This document shows, in pieces, positions 9,327 to 18,575 of a DNA stretch of 64,000 nucleotides. The notes under the pieces are model-generated. The model saw only the letters and a program-made list of their open reading frames with translations, was not told the origin of the DNA and ran no database searches. The position numbers and the translations under genes are program-made. Source of the DNA: an uncultured Flavobacteriales bacterium (GTDB lineage Bacteria > Bacteroidota > Bacteroidia > Flavobacteriales_G > Salibacteraceae); NCBI GenBank assembly GCA_943788775.1, contig CALSRO010000006.1, positions 1-64,000 on the forward strand. The letters run 5' to 3'. The stretch's first letter is position 1; each line of letters begins with the position of its first letter.

Positions 9327-9904
9327 TAGAATTCTACGTTTGGTGCGTTCTCTGTTCCGGCATCGGCCTCGAAGTATCCTTTTTTCTGAAAATCGAACCA
9401 GCCTGCATAGATTACTCTTGGGAAGCCGCGTATGTAAGAGTTGTAGTCTTGTACGCTTCCGTTGAATTTTTGTCTCGCCACAGAAATCCTGTTTTCTGTT
9501 CCTTCCAGCTGCGCTTGAAGTTCTAGGAAGTTTTGATTTGCCTTCAAATCAGGGTAGCGCTCTACCGTCACTAATAATCGTGATAGCGCTCCGCTTAAGT
9601 TAGATTGTGCCGATTGGAATTTAGCGATGTTCTCCGGAGTTAATTCATCCACGTTGATGTTCATGCTAGTAGCTTGAGAACGCGCTTCGATGACCGCAGT
9701 CAATGTAGATTGCTCAAATTCTGCGTAGCCTTTTACTGTGCTTACTAGGTTTGGAATAAGGTCTGATCTGCGTTGGTATTGAGTCTGCACGTCCGCCCAT
9801 GTTTGCGCTACGGTTTCGTCTTTCTCCACCATGTTGTTGTATCCACAAGATGAAAGCAAAACTGCCAAAATGGATACGTAGAATGGGATTTTTAAAGTTT
9901 TCAT
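9326..9904 (-). CDS. lemA: LemA family protein (putative lipoprotein)
   Basis: A 192-residue LemA-family protein. It has an N-terminal hydrophobic segment ending in a lipobox-like LLSSCGYNN, then a long alpha-helical domain with the family pattern (DETVAQTWADVQTQYQRRSDLIPNLV, abbreviated to its ends here as DETVAQ and RRSDLIPNLV; SRLLVTVERYPDLKANQNF; ENRISVARQKFN). ATG at 9904 was chosen because it gives the signal segment MKTLKIPFYVSILAVLLSSC. It is the first gene of the lemA-TPM-TPM unit. The cellular role of LemA proteins is unsettled. Confidence 0.9.
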   Translation of the reverse strand: MKTLKIPFYVSILAVLLSSCGYNNMVEKDETVAQTWADVQTQYQRRSDLIPNLVSTVKGYAEFEQSTLTAVIEARSQATSMNINVDELTPENIAKFQSAQSNLSGALSRLLVTVERYPDLKANQNFLELQAQLEGTENRISVARQKFNGSVQDYNSYIRGFPRVIYAGWFDFQKKGYFEADAGTENAPNVEF

Positions 9905-10054
9905 GTATGATTTACTTGATATTGATTGTGGCAAGGTATATCATGAAAATCATTCCAAAGCCACGAAATGGACAATATGTCAGAGACTTGGGTTGTTGGT
10001 GATATTCTTGGTCAAACGGTTTGATAATCTAAAACGGCTCAGAATATTGGCAAT

Positions 10055-10087
10055 AAAAAAACCGCCTCGTTGTGTTCGAGGCGGTTT
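10055..10087 (-). terminator. Rho-independent terminator after the M1 peptidase gene
   Basis: The inverted repeat ACCGCCTCG / CGAGGCGGT has a 7-base loop, and a run of T follows it when read on the minus strand. It lies 30-60 bases past the peptidase stop at 10118. The structure is strong and well placed. Confidence 0.88.
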
Positions 10088-10117
10088 CAAATATTGATGG
10101 AGTAGGTTTATCTACAA

Positions 10118-12412
10118 CTATTTCTTTTTAGCCTTCTGCATGTCGTTCAGCTTTTCTTTGTCGCCATAACGACCGCGGTTTTTATATAATTCAAACCGAT
10201 TCTGCTGAATGCGTTGAGGCCAATAGTTGTTTTCACGATCGATGTCCGCGGTTTCTAAATTTGGATCAACGGTAACGGATGCTATCATTTTCTTGGAGTA
10301 GAATACTTTGCTCACCTGAAGCTGATCGTTTTTCCAAATCTCAGCAGGAATGTAATGCCTTTCCATGGATCCATCTTCGTACGTAAAACGCAAAATGATC
10401 GGCATGGGAAGACCGCCCAAATTGGAGAATTTCATTTGATAGTAGTTCCAATTTCCATTCAAAATCTCTTTTTCTTCCTCGGTCAATTTCTCTAAGTATT
10501 CGTTATACTTTTTCTTGTCGTAGGCAGTTGCTTCGTATTCATTTCTATTATTGTAAAAGTCTTGTAATTCAGGTTTTTGATCTATTACAGGTGAAGTAAT
10601 GATGTCAATGTTTAGTATGTCACCCAAGTACACTTCTTCTGCATTGTCAGCGGCTTCTTTTGCGGCCATTTCAACTTCCGGATTCTTGGTGTTGATGTTG
10701 AATAATCGAACCTCGTCAATGGAAATATCTACTGGGTCAGTTGAGTAGAACCAACCGCGCCAAAACCAATCCAGGTCTACTCCAGATGCGTCCTCCATCG
10801 TTCGGAAAAAATCGGCAGGCGTAGGATGTTTATAGGCCCATCTTTTAGCATAAGTGGAGAAGGCAAAATCGAACAGTTCGCGACCAAGTATCGTCTCTCT
10901 AAGGATATTCAGAGCAGTAGCTGGTTTACCATAGGCGTTGTTTCCAAACTGGAAGATGTTCTCGCTGTTTGTCATGATTGGAGAAATGCGGTTTTGATCA
11001 CCTTTCATGTAGTCTACAATATTCATAGACGGACCTCTTCGCGAAGGATAGTCAACGTCCCATTCCTTTTCGCACAGGTATTGTACAAACGTGTTGAGGC
11101 CTTCATCCATCCACGTCCATTGACGCTCGTCAGAGTTGATGATCATAGGGAAGAAGTTGTGTCCCACCTCATGAATGATGACTGAAATCATCCCATACTT
11201 GGTTCCTTCGGAGTAGGTACCATCTTCTTCTGGTCGTCCGCCATTGAAGCAAATCATTGGGTATTCCATTCCAATTCTGTTGGTATGCACCGAGATGGCT
11301 ACTGGATACTGATAGGGAATGGTAAACTTGCTGTAGGTGCGAATTGTGTGAGCTACAACCTCAGTGCTATACATTTCCCATAAGGGGTTTCCCTCTTTAG
11401 GATAGTAACTCATGGCCATAATGGTCTTTCCTTCGATATCCACACCCATAGCATCCCAAATGAATTTACGCGATGATGCAAATGCAAAGTCTCTTACATT
11501 TTCTGCTTTAAATGTCCAAGTTTTGACACCTTTTGGTTTTCCTTTTTCTGCTTTTTCAGCCTCTTTTTGATTGACAATCATCACTGGACTTTTGGCGGTT
11601 TTTGCCTCCTCGAAACGATCTAATTGTTCTTGAGTCAGAATGTCTTTTGAGTTTTCAAGTGTTCCTGTAGATCCAACCACATGATCATCTGGAACAGTGA
11701 TGTTTACATTGTAGTCACCAAAGGGAAGAGTGAACTCGCCTCGACCTAAAAATTGTTTATTCTGCCAACCCTCAACTTCGTTGTAAACACACATCCTTGG
11801 GAAGAACTGCGCGATAGTGTATAGGTAGTTGTCTTCTTCTTCAAAATACTCATATCCGGAACGACCGCCAATCTCCATTCGATCGTTGATGTTATACCAA
11901 TAATCCAAGGATAATTCAGTCGATTCACCTGATTTGAGTGGCTGATCTAGATCTACACGCATCATGGTTTTAACTACGGTGTATTTCGCATCATTGCCAT
12001 TCGCGCCTTTCACGCTTTCTATTTTAAACCCACCATCAAAATCGTTGTGCAATCTTTTTATTTCACCAAAAGATGAACCGTTGTCTAAGCTCATCGTACT
12101 GATCGCCTTCGTTTCAGAGTCTTTGGCGCGCATGTTTTGATCCAATTGCAACCACAAATAGTCCAGTTGATCTGGGGAGTTATTGGTGTAGGTAATTTTA
12201 ATTTTTCCGGAAATCGTTTGATTCTTATCATCCAAAGTGATGTCCATGTCATAATCAGCTTTCTGCTGATAGTATTCATGTCCGGGCGCCCCTGAAGCGG
12301 TTCTATAGCTGTTTGGAGTTGGTAGAGTGGTGCCGAGTTGTTCGAACTTTACTTGAGAATAAGCAGGCGAAAGGAGCGCGCCTGCGATAACGCTGAGTAT
12401 CAGTTTCTTCAT
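10118..12412 (-). CDS. Secreted M1-family zinc metallopeptidase
   Basis: A 764-residue exported peptidase with a signal peptide (MKKLILSVIAGALLSPAYSQ). It has an N-terminal M1 beta domain, an IGMEYPMICFNGG segment in the position of the GxMEN substrate motif, and the zinc site HEVGH (414-418), with the third ligand Glu437 in WMDEG exactly 18 residues on. This signature defines gluzincin M1 enzymes, which remove N-terminal residues from peptides in the periplasm or at the surface. ATG at 12412 was chosen for the signal peptide; the upstream extension is not homologous. A strong terminator follows, so it is probably monocistronic. Confidence 0.92.
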   Translation of the reverse strand: MKKLILSVIAGALLSPAYSQVKFEQLGTTLPTPNSYRTASGAPGHEYYQQKADYDMDITLDDKNQTISGKIKITYTNNSPDQLDYLWLQLDQNMRAKDSETKAISTMSLDNGSSFGEIKRLHNDFDGGFKIESVKGANGNDAKYTVVKTMMRVDLDQPLKSGESTELSLDYWYNINDRMEIGGRSGYEYFEEEDNYLYTIAQFFPRMCVYNEVEGWQNKQFLGRGEFTLPFGDYNVNITVPDDHVVGSTGTLENSKDILTQEQLDRFEEAKTAKSPVMIVNQKEAEKAEKGKPKGVKTWTFKAENVRDFAFASSRKFIWDAMGVDIEGKTIMAMSYYPKEGNPLWEMYSTEVVAHTIRTYSKFTIPYQYPVAISVHTNRIGMEYPMICFNGGRPEEDGTYSEGTKYGMISVIIHEVGHNFFPMIINSDERQWTWMDEGLNTFVQYLCEKEWDVDYPSRRGPSMNIVDYMKGDQNRISPIMTNSENIFQFGNNAYGKPATALNILRETILGRELFDFAFSTYAKRWAYKHPTPADFFRTMEDASGVDLDWFWRGWFYSTDPVDISIDEVRLFNINTKNPEVEMAAKEAADNAEEVYLGDILNIDIITSPVIDQKPELQDFYNNRNEYEATAYDKKKYNEYLEKLTEEEKEILNGNWNYYQMKFSNLGGLPMPIILRFTYEDGSMERHYIPAEIWKNDQLQVSKVFYSKKMIASVTVDPNLETADIDRENNYWPQRIQQNRFELYKNRGRYGDKEKLNDMQKAKKK

Positions 12413-12527
12413 AATTGGAAAATGGTTGGCAAATGTAGAAACCAACACAAGCCCCTGATGTTTAAATGTATGAGCGGTTGAAATTGGGATGAATTGGTAA
12501 AATCAAGCTAAATTGGAGGTGAGTGAA

Positions 12528-13031
12528 CTAAAACTTAATTCTGCTTTGTTCCTCTATCATCTTTTCATGTGCTGCCTTCGTGCTCAAGAGGTAGGTCTCA
12601 TTATTTATGAAAACACCACTATTCGTATCGAAAGTGATCAACTTGCTTGGATAATCAAACACTTCTTCCACATCATCGAATTTTCTATAATCCACTGCAC
12701 GTTCTAACATTATCTTAAACCGATAACTATTCTTTTCAACTGAAATATCCTCTTCTAACAAGGATTTGATCACTGAAACTCGTTTGGTTACAAAGCCATT
12801 TAATTCGACTTCGATGGTGTAAATGGCGTCCTCGATTAGTTCGAATTCCACCACCGAACCTGTCTTTTCAATTTCTTGGACGATGGTGTTCTTTTCATAC
12901 AATCGAACCGTCATTCCTTTCATGACATTGTTACCTTCATCTACAATCCGAAACTTGAGTTTTATAGGCTCAGTCTGCCCTGTAAACGATAAAAATATAA
13001 TTGCTACAAGTGTGAGTGTAATCCGCTTCAT
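12528..13031 (-). CDS. Small secreted protein with carboxypeptidase-regulatory-like domain
   Basis: A 167-residue protein with a signal peptide (MKRITLTLVAIIFLSFTGQT) and a beta-rich central section (KFRIVDEGNNVMKGMTVRLYE, YTIEVELNGFVTKRVSV) resembling the CarboxypepD_reg-like Ig-type folds common in Bacteroidota surface proteins. The C-terminal third is charged and unrecognised. ATG at 13031 was selected because the 12 residues before it would precede the signal peptide. It is probably periplasmic or surface-exposed; no catalytic motif is visible. Confidence 0.7.
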   Translation of the reverse strand: MKRITLTLVAIIFLSFTGQTEPIKLKFRIVDEGNNVMKGMTVRLYEKNTIVQEIEKTGSVVEFELIEDAIYTIEVELNGFVTKRVSVIKSLLEEDISVEKNSYRFKIMLERAVDYRKFDDVEEVFDYPSKLITFDTNSGVFINNETYLLSTKAAHEKMIEEQSRIKF

Positions 13032-13146
13032 AATTGGGCGCGAATGTAAATTTTGGGGTGTCTCCACATTGTTGATTTAAGTTAAAATCAGCATGAAGTT
13101 TTCAACCATTACTAGAACAATAACTTTGATGAAAATTTTTGAATAG

Positions 13147-13908
13147 ATGCGATTAGTTTCTTGGAATGTAAACGGCATTAGAGCCACGTTTAAAAAGGGT
13201 TTTACAGAACGATTAGAGGAAATGAATCCAGATGTAATCTGCCTTCAAGAAACAAAGGCTCAGGACGATCAAGTGCGGGAAACGCTTTTCGATATCGGAT
13301 ATCATATCTATTCGAACTCAGCAGTGAAAAAGGGCTATTCAGGGACGGCTATCCTGTCTAAGACTGAACCAATTTCAGTGAAACCCGATATGGGAATAGA
13401 AGAGCACGATTCCGAAGGACGCTTACTAGCAGCCGAGTTTGAGGAATATTTTGTGGTTACGGTTTATACTCCAAATTCAAAACAGGATTTGAGTCGGTTG
13501 GAGTATAGGAAAAAGTGGGATAACGATTTTTTGAATTATCTGCTTGAACTTGAAAAAACCAAGCCGGTCTTTGTTTGTGGCGATTTAAACGCTGCACACC
13601 AGGCTATTGATTTGAAGAATGACAAAGCCAATTACAACAAAAACGCAGGATATACACAGACGGAGATTGATGGGATAGACAACCTCGTAGAAAATGGTTT
13701 TGTTGACACTTTCCGTCATTTTTATCCAGACACTGAAAAATATAGCTGGTGGAGCTTTAGGGCAGGAGCGAGGGAACGAAACATAGGCTGGCGTATTGAC
13801 TATTTCTTAGCCAGTTCAGTGCTTATGGAAAAGGTGACGGATGCTTTCATTTTAAATGAAATTGAAGGCAGCGATCACTGTCCAGTTGGGATTGACATCG
13901 AGGTTTAG
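13147..13908 (+). CDS. xth: Exodeoxyribonuclease III
   Basis: A 253-residue exonuclease III/AP endonuclease that incises DNA at abasic sites during base-excision repair. The visible EEP-family motifs are WNVNGIR (6-12, with the metal-site Asn), LQETKA (metal ligand Glu35), GDLNAAH (Asp/Asn pair) and the terminal GSDHCPVG (Asp243, His244). Length and domain order match the bacterial ExoA/Xth group. It is convergent with selD, and the two stops overlap by 4 bases. Confidence 0.95.
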   Translation: MRLVSWNVNGIRATFKKGFTERLEEMNPDVICLQETKAQDDQVRETLFDIGYHIYSNSAVKKGYSGTAILSKTEPISVKPDMGIEEHDSEGRLLAAEFEEYFVVTVYTPNSKQDLSRLEYRKKWDNDFLNYLLELEKTKPVFVCGDLNAAHQAIDLKNDKANYNKNAGYTQTEIDGIDNLVENGFVDTFRHFYPDTEKYSWWSFRAGARERNIGWRIDYFLASSVLMEKVTDAFILNEIEGSDHCPVGIDIEV

Positions 13909-14951
13909 TTCACAAGCACGGTTGGAGCACCTTCTTGGATTAACTCGATTCGGCCAATTAAATGAATTTCTTTTCCCGCTTGTTTCAAGGTCGTTTCCAC
14001 ATCTTTCTTAGCGGTTTCGGATACTGTGAATAACAAACCTCCATTCGTTTGAGGATCGCACAATAATTGAAGTTGTGCCGCACTCAATTCGCTGGCATAT
14101 TTGCTGTAAGCCTTGAAATTCCGCATGGTATTGTCCGGCATCACAAATTGATCTAGAAAGGTTTTTAGAATCTCCATGGGATAGGTAGGAACCATGTCCC
14201 ATTGTAGCTTGGCTTGCACCTTTGATGCTTGGCACACCTCTACCAAATGCCCCAATAGTCCGAAACCAGTAACGTCTGTCAAGGCGTTGACTCCATCAAT
14301 TTTGCTCAATTCCCTGCCGATTGTATTCAGTTTACACAGCTCATTTATAAGCAATTCATCCTGTTCAGGCTTCGAAATGCCTCTCTTCATGGCGGTGCTT
14401 AGAATACCTGTACCAATGGGTTTTGTCAAGTAGATCAAATCACCGACCTGTGCTGTATTGTTGGTTTTAAGATTACTTTTCTCCACCAATCCAGTGACAG
14501 ATAATCCAAAAAATGGTTCACGGCTATCAATACTGTGACCACCGGCTAGTGGAATGCCTGCATCTGCGCAAATGGATTGAGCGCCTGAGATGACCTCTGC
14601 TGCAATTTCTGCCCCTAATAGCTCTATTGGCCATCCAAGTATACCAACAGCCATTACGGGCGTTCCTCCCATCGCGTAAACGTCACTGATTGCATTTGCT
14701 GCGGCTATCTTTCCAAATGCGGTGGCGTCATCAACTATTGGGGTGAAGAAATCTGTGGTGCTAATGATGCATTGTCCATTATCTATTTCCAACACAGCCG
14801 CGTCATCGTTTCGACCATTGCCTACCAAAAGGTTTGGATAGACTCGATCCGATTTTGAAACTCCATTTAAAATCGCTTCTAAATCTGCTGGAGCTATTTT
14901 GCAACCACAGCCTGATCCATGGCTGAACTGGGTAAGTTTTGGTTTTTCCAT
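13905..14951 (-). CDS. selD: Selenide, water dikinase (selenophosphate synthetase)
   Basis: SelD makes selenophosphate from selenide and ATP. The N-terminus SHGSGCGCKIAP contains Cys15 and Lys18 in the places of the catalytic Cys17/Lys20 of the E. coli enzyme, so this is a Cys form, not a selenocysteine form. The AIRS-type ATP-binding body follows (NDDAAVLEIDNGQ, TTDFFTPIVDD, LAGGHSID). The start at 14951 is required for the conserved N-terminus, so the gene overlaps selU by 58 bases in a different frame. selU is the only selenium gene next to it, which suggests use for tRNA modification and not for selenoprotein synthesis. Confidence 0.95.
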   Translation of the reverse strand: MEKPKLTQFSHGSGCGCKIAPADLEAILNGVSKSDRVYPNLLVGNGRNDDAAVLEIDNGQCIISTTDFFTPIVDDATAFGKIAAANAISDVYAMGGTPVMAVGILGWPIELLGAEIAAEVISGAQSICADAGIPLAGGHSIDSREPFFGLSVTGLVEKSNLKTNNTAQVGDLIYLTKPIGTGILSTAMKRGISKPEQDELLINELCKLNTIGRELSKIDGVNALTDVTGFGLLGHLVEVCQASKVQAKLQWDMVPTYPMEILKTFLDQFVMPDNTMRNFKAYSKYASELSAAQLQLLCDPQTNGGLLFTVSETAKKDVETTLKQAGKEIHLIGRIELIQEGAPTVLVN

Positions 14952-15937
14952 TCGATGAGTTGTTGTGCTATTTCGGTAGGGCTTTGTTGATCATATACTT
15001 GAGTAAAGCTTGCATTGCGTCCACTTCTTACCAGGCTATGATTATATGATTTGTCGTAGTATTTGAGGGCTATGGCGCAGGCAGCAGCGATATTGCCATT
15101 TTCTAAGTGTTCAATTGCGGCTTTCACAAATTGTCCTCCAATGCGCTTTTCGATTTTTTTGAAATCTGCGATGAGCTCCGCTGTACTGACCTTGCCGTAA
15201 TCCTCGCATAAGGCTTCCACGCGTTGTTCGAAGGAACGTTCAATGATGATTAAGGGAGAAGCATTCATCTGGAGCTTCAGTTCGGCAGGTAAAAAGACCT
15301 TCCCAATATTTCGGCTTTCGTCTTCTACCCAAATAGGACTGCGCTTTTTAAGTTTAATGAGCAGCACTGCAATGGTGTTTTCGAACTGCTCCGTGCTGGG
15401 TTGAACACCTTGATTCCCAAAGGCTGACCCTTTGTGGTTCGCGATTCCCTCCAGGTCGATGACGGGTTCACCTAATCCTTCTAGTGCTTTGAGAATATCA
15501 GTTTTGCCGCCTCCAGTGTTGCCGCCAAGTGATATAAGCTCGATAGGTAGCTTGAACTGCTCCAACACAACATTGCGAAATGCTTTATAGCCGCCTTCAA
15601 TGGTTTTTGTTTGAAACCCCGAAGTATTCAAAAGCCAAGACATGGATTGACTTCTCATGCCTCCGCGCCAACAATGTATTGTGGCTTGTTTTGAAGGGCA
15701 GATTGCCTCAACGGACTCTACAAGCGAGGCCAGTTTTGGACCGACAAATGTCAGTCCCAATTTTACTGCAGCATCCTTTCCTACTTGTTTGTAGGTCAGT
15801 CCGACTTCGTGTCGTTCTTGGTTTGTGAATAGAGGGATGTTGTGCGCTCCTGGAATGTGAGCCTGCTCAAATTCGGCAGGTGTGCGAACGTCTATTATCG
15901 GCTGATCTGAATGGAGAATATCAATAATGGACGGCAT
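14894..15937 (-). CDS. selU: tRNA 2-selenouridine synthase (rhodanese-P-loop fusion)
   Basis: SelU (MnmH) replaces the sulfur of 2-thiouridine at the wobble position of certain tRNAs with selenium, using selenophosphate and a geranylated intermediate. The 347-residue protein has an N-terminal rhodanese domain (IIDVRTPAEF; active-site HCWRGG with Cys89) and a C-terminal P-loop domain (GGNTGGGKTD, 138-147), as in the E. coli protein. It lies directly upstream of selD, overlapping its start by 58 bases, so translation of the two is probably coupled. Confidence 0.95.
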   Translation of the reverse strand: MPSIIDILHSDQPIIDVRTPAEFEQAHIPGAHNIPLFTNQERHEVGLTYKQVGKDAAVKLGLTFVGPKLASLVESVEAICPSKQATIHCWRGGMRSQSMSWLLNTSGFQTKTIEGGYKAFRNVVLEQFKLPIELISLGGNTGGGKTDILKALEGLGEPVIDLEGIANHKGSAFGNQGVQPSTEQFENTIAVLLIKLKKRSPIWVEDESRNIGKVFLPAELKLQMNASPLIIIERSFEQRVEALCEDYGKVSTAELIADFKKIEKRIGGQFVKAAIEHLENGNIAAACAIALKYYDKSYNHSLVRSGRNASFTQVYDQQSPTEIAQQLIEWKNQNLPSSAMDQAVVAK

Positions 15938-15976
15938 GGTGCAAAGGTGCGCAATGCAAACTACAATGAATGTGGG

Positions 15977-16315
15977 CTATTTCTTACTGGATTTTGCGAA
16001 TGGATTGTATTTCACACAAAGCTCAACCCAATAGGCAAGGTCATTGTCCATGTCCGTTCCCTCTGGATTAACAAACACAAAACCCTTCATGGCCTTTCCA
16101 GTAAAGTTCATTTCGGATGCGCCTTCTTTCTTCAAGGCATCGTGATAGATGTCAGGATCAATGCGCGCCATGAGCTGCTCGCCAACCACACCAACACACA
16201 TTTTATCATCGACCATAAAACAAAGTCCTCCCATCATCTTCAATTCGTGAAAGTCCACTTTCTGTGCGTCTAGTTCGTCTCGCACGCGGTCTGCTAGTTG
16301 TTCGTTATAAGCCAT
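15977..16315 (-). CDS. TfoX/Sxy N-terminal-domain protein
   Basis: A 112-residue protein matching the N-terminal domain of TfoX/Sxy (VDFHELKMMGGLCFMVDDKMCVG, here limited to its core MMGGLCFMVDDKM; EGASEMNFTGKAMKGFVFV). It lacks the C-terminal helix-hairpin region of full TfoX, as do many stand-alone family members whose role is unknown. It should not be read as evidence of competence regulation. It lies 1 base downstream of the bestrophin gene, so the two are probably one unit. Confidence 0.82.
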   Translation of the reverse strand: MAYNEQLADRVRDELDAQKVDFHELKMMGGLCFMVDDKMCVGVVGEQLMARIDPDIYHDALKKEGASEMNFTGKAMKGFVFVNPEGTDMDNDLAYWVELCVKYNPFAKSSKK

Positions 16316-16316
16316 G

Positions 16317-17189
16317 TTACGGTTTGTTTCGAATTTCTGTGATGTTGTTTTTTATTGTGATCGCTAGATCATCTGTGGGTAAATCATCTGAATCCATTCC
16401 AAAGGGGTCCTCGATGGTTTCTGCAATGACTTCTAGACTTGCCAATGTATAGAATGTGAAAACCGTAACCAGAATCGTCCAATAATGGAAATCACTCACA
16501 AAGGCGATAGGCATAGAGACGATATACACGAAGATGAATTTTTTGATGAAGATGTTGTAGGTATATGGGATAGGCGTTTTCTTGATTCGTTCACATGCTC
16601 CACAGATGTCGGTAAATTTGTTGATGTCTTCCAACATCGAAAGGTATGCAGCTTGACTGATTTCATGCTTTTTATAAGCTGCTAAGGCATCCTTTTGCAT
16701 ATTGCTCGCTACTACATTCGGAATGTGATTTGAATCTAATGCCTTGTCCAAACCATTTGGAATCCGAGCTAATAATTCGGCTTTGGATACATCGCGCAGG
16801 TGTCCACGTAAAACGTCTGCATAACACGCATCCGCGTCCAGTAATCGATCAGCCAGTTCTTGATCCTCCTTAGGGATGAACGAAATGACTTTAAGTGCAA
16901 AGTTGCGACTCACATTGACCAATGCTCCCCATTGTTTGCGGCCTTCCCACCAGCGGTCATAGGCAGTGTTGGTGCGGAATACTAGCAAGAGCGAAATGAC
17001 AAAACCCAAAAGCGAGTGCATTACCGTTACGGACTTAGGTTCTATGTTCAATACTTCTAATTCGAAATAGACGACCGCAAAGGCATAGAGCGCAATGCTG
17101 AGCATAACCCAAAAAAGTTTTCGGAAGGTGTCAGACTTATGAAATTTGAAGATGAGACCAAACCAGTCTTTGGGATTGTATTGAACCAT
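16317..17189 (-). CDS. Bestrophin family (YneE-like) anion channel
   Basis: A 290-residue membrane protein of the bestrophin/UPF0187 family. Signature features are an N-terminal amphipathic part ending in two membrane helices (LFWVMLSIALYAFAVVYF; VMHSLLGFVISLLLVFRTN), the conserved RTNTAYDRWWEGRKQWG motif, and two later helices (about 228-268). Bacterial bestrophins form pentameric channels; some conduct cations and some anions. The start at 17189 fits the family N-terminus; the longer open frame adds untypical residues. It is followed 1 base later by the TfoX-like gene. Confidence 0.9.
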   Translation of the reverse strand: MVQYNPKDWFGLIFKFHKSDTFRKLFWVMLSIALYAFAVVYFELEVLNIEPKSVTVMHSLLGFVISLLLVFRTNTAYDRWWEGRKQWGALVNVSRNFALKVISFIPKEDQELADRLLDADACYADVLRGHLRDVSKAELLARIPNGLDKALDSNHIPNVVASNMQKDALAAYKKHEISQAAYLSMLEDINKFTDICGACERIKKTPIPYTYNIFIKKFIFVYIVSMPIAFVSDFHYWTILVTVFTFYTLASLEVIAETIEDPFGMDSDDLPTDDLAITIKNNITEIRNKP

Positions 17190-17325
17190 GGGCGATTGTT
17201 GTTTCACAATGATAGTGTGAATCGGTGCGAGTAACAAAAAGGTTTATGCTAAGAAATTCGATCAGCTTCATATCCTTGTTTCAATTGTGTTGGCTATCAT
17301 CGCGTCATTGAAATACCAATTCGTT

Positions 17326-18573
17326 ATGGAACATAAATTCACCGTCATCGATCGTTTTATTCGATATGCTAAAATCGACACGCAAAGCGATCCACACAGT
17401 ACTAACATTCCATCTACTGAAAAGCAAAAGGACTTAAGTCGCTTGCTGGTTCAGGAGTTGAAGGAAATTGGAGTGAGTGATGCAGAAATGGATGACTTCG
17501 GATATGTATATGCTACTGTTCCGAGTAATTCAGATAAGAGCATTCCAACGATTTGCTTTTGTTCTCATGTAGATACATCACCTGAATCGAGCGGTGCAAA
17601 TGTGAATCCAATCATTCATAAAAACTATGATGGATCGATTATCCAGCTGCCCAACAATCCAGATGTTCAAATTGATCCTTCAGAGCATCCTGAGTTAAGA
17701 ACCAAGGTAGGCAAGGACATTATTACTTCAGATGGTACTACGCTTTTGGGAGCCGACAACAAGGCAGGTGTCGCGGAAATCATGGATATGGCCACTTATT
17801 TCATGCAAAACCCAGAAGTGAAGCACGGACCGATTCGTATACTCTTTACTCCAGATGAGGAAATTGGTAGGGGAGCAGACAAAGTGGATATTGATAAATT
17901 AGGAGCGAAATACGGATATACCGTTGACGGGGAGGCACTCGGGTCATTCGAAGACGAAACGTTTTCAGCAGATATGGTGGTGGTGAAAATCCATGGGGTG
18001 AATACGCATCCAGGTTTTGCAAAAGATCAGTTGGAGAGCGCGTTAAAAGCAGCTTCTGCGTTTGTTGATCTGTTGCCAAAGGATACTTGGTCACCTGAAA
18101 CAACTTCGAATAGAGAGGGGTTTGTTCATCCATACGAAATGAAGGGTGGAGTAGAATCCATGGAATTGGTTTTCATCATTCGATCCTTTGTGGATGAGGA
18201 TCTTGCCAAATATGAAGCTCAATTGGAAGATATACTCAAGCAGGCGATGAAGAATTTCCCCAATTCGACCTATGAGTTCAAGGTTTCTCAGCAGTATCGA
18301 AACATGAAAAATGTGATCGATCAATGTCCTCAAGTATCAGACTTTGCGGTGGAAGCTATTGAAAGAACAGGTTTGAAAGTGCGCAGAGGAAGCATTCGTG
18401 GAGGTACAGATGGATCCAAATTGAGTTTTATGGGCTTGCCTTGTCCAAACATCTTTGCTGGCGAACATTCCTTTCACAGTAAAATGGAATGGGCTTGTGT
18501 GCAAGACATGCACCAGGCGGTGGAAACCCTGGTAAACCTGGTTCAGATTTGGGAGGAAAAAGGGGAAAGCTAG
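17326..18573 (+). CDS. pepT: Peptidase T (tripeptide aminopeptidase)
   Basis: A 415-residue M20-family dizinc aminopeptidase that releases the N-terminal residue of tripeptides in the cytoplasm. Metal and catalytic motifs present: FCSHVDTSP (His81, Asp83), LLGADNKAG (bridging Asp), TPDEEIGRG (catalytic and metal Glu pair), YTVDGEALG (Asp), and a late AGEHSFHS (His). The dimerisation lid lies between them. ATG at 17326 begins MEHKFTVIDRFIRY, the usual start of the family. It is convergent with the hydrolase, their stops 2 bases apart. Confidence 0.95.
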   Translation: MEHKFTVIDRFIRYAKIDTQSDPHSTNIPSTEKQKDLSRLLVQELKEIGVSDAEMDDFGYVYATVPSNSDKSIPTICFCSHVDTSPESSGANVNPIIHKNYDGSIIQLPNNPDVQIDPSEHPELRTKVGKDIITSDGTTLLGADNKAGVAEIMDMATYFMQNPEVKHGPIRILFTPDEEIGRGADKVDIDKLGAKYGYTVDGEALGSFEDETFSADMVVVKIHGVNTHPGFAKDQLESALKAASAFVDLLPKDTWSPETTSNREGFVHPYEMKGGVESMELVFIIRSFVDEDLAKYEAQLEDILKQAMKNFPNSTYEFKVSQQYRNMKNVIDQCPQVSDFAVEAIERTGLKVRRGSIRGGTDGSKLSFMGLPCPNIFAGEHSFHSKMEWACVQDMHQAVETLVNLVQIWEEKGES

Positions 18574-18575
18574 TT

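Noticed and set aside
10826-11185. 119-residue plus-strand frame inside the M1 peptidase gene
   Set aside because: It lies fully antisense to the catalytic region, with no signal peptide or recognisable domain.
15977-16315. Competence regulator TfoX
   Set aside because: Only the N-terminal domain is present; stand-alone members have no proven competence role and no competence genes are adjacent.
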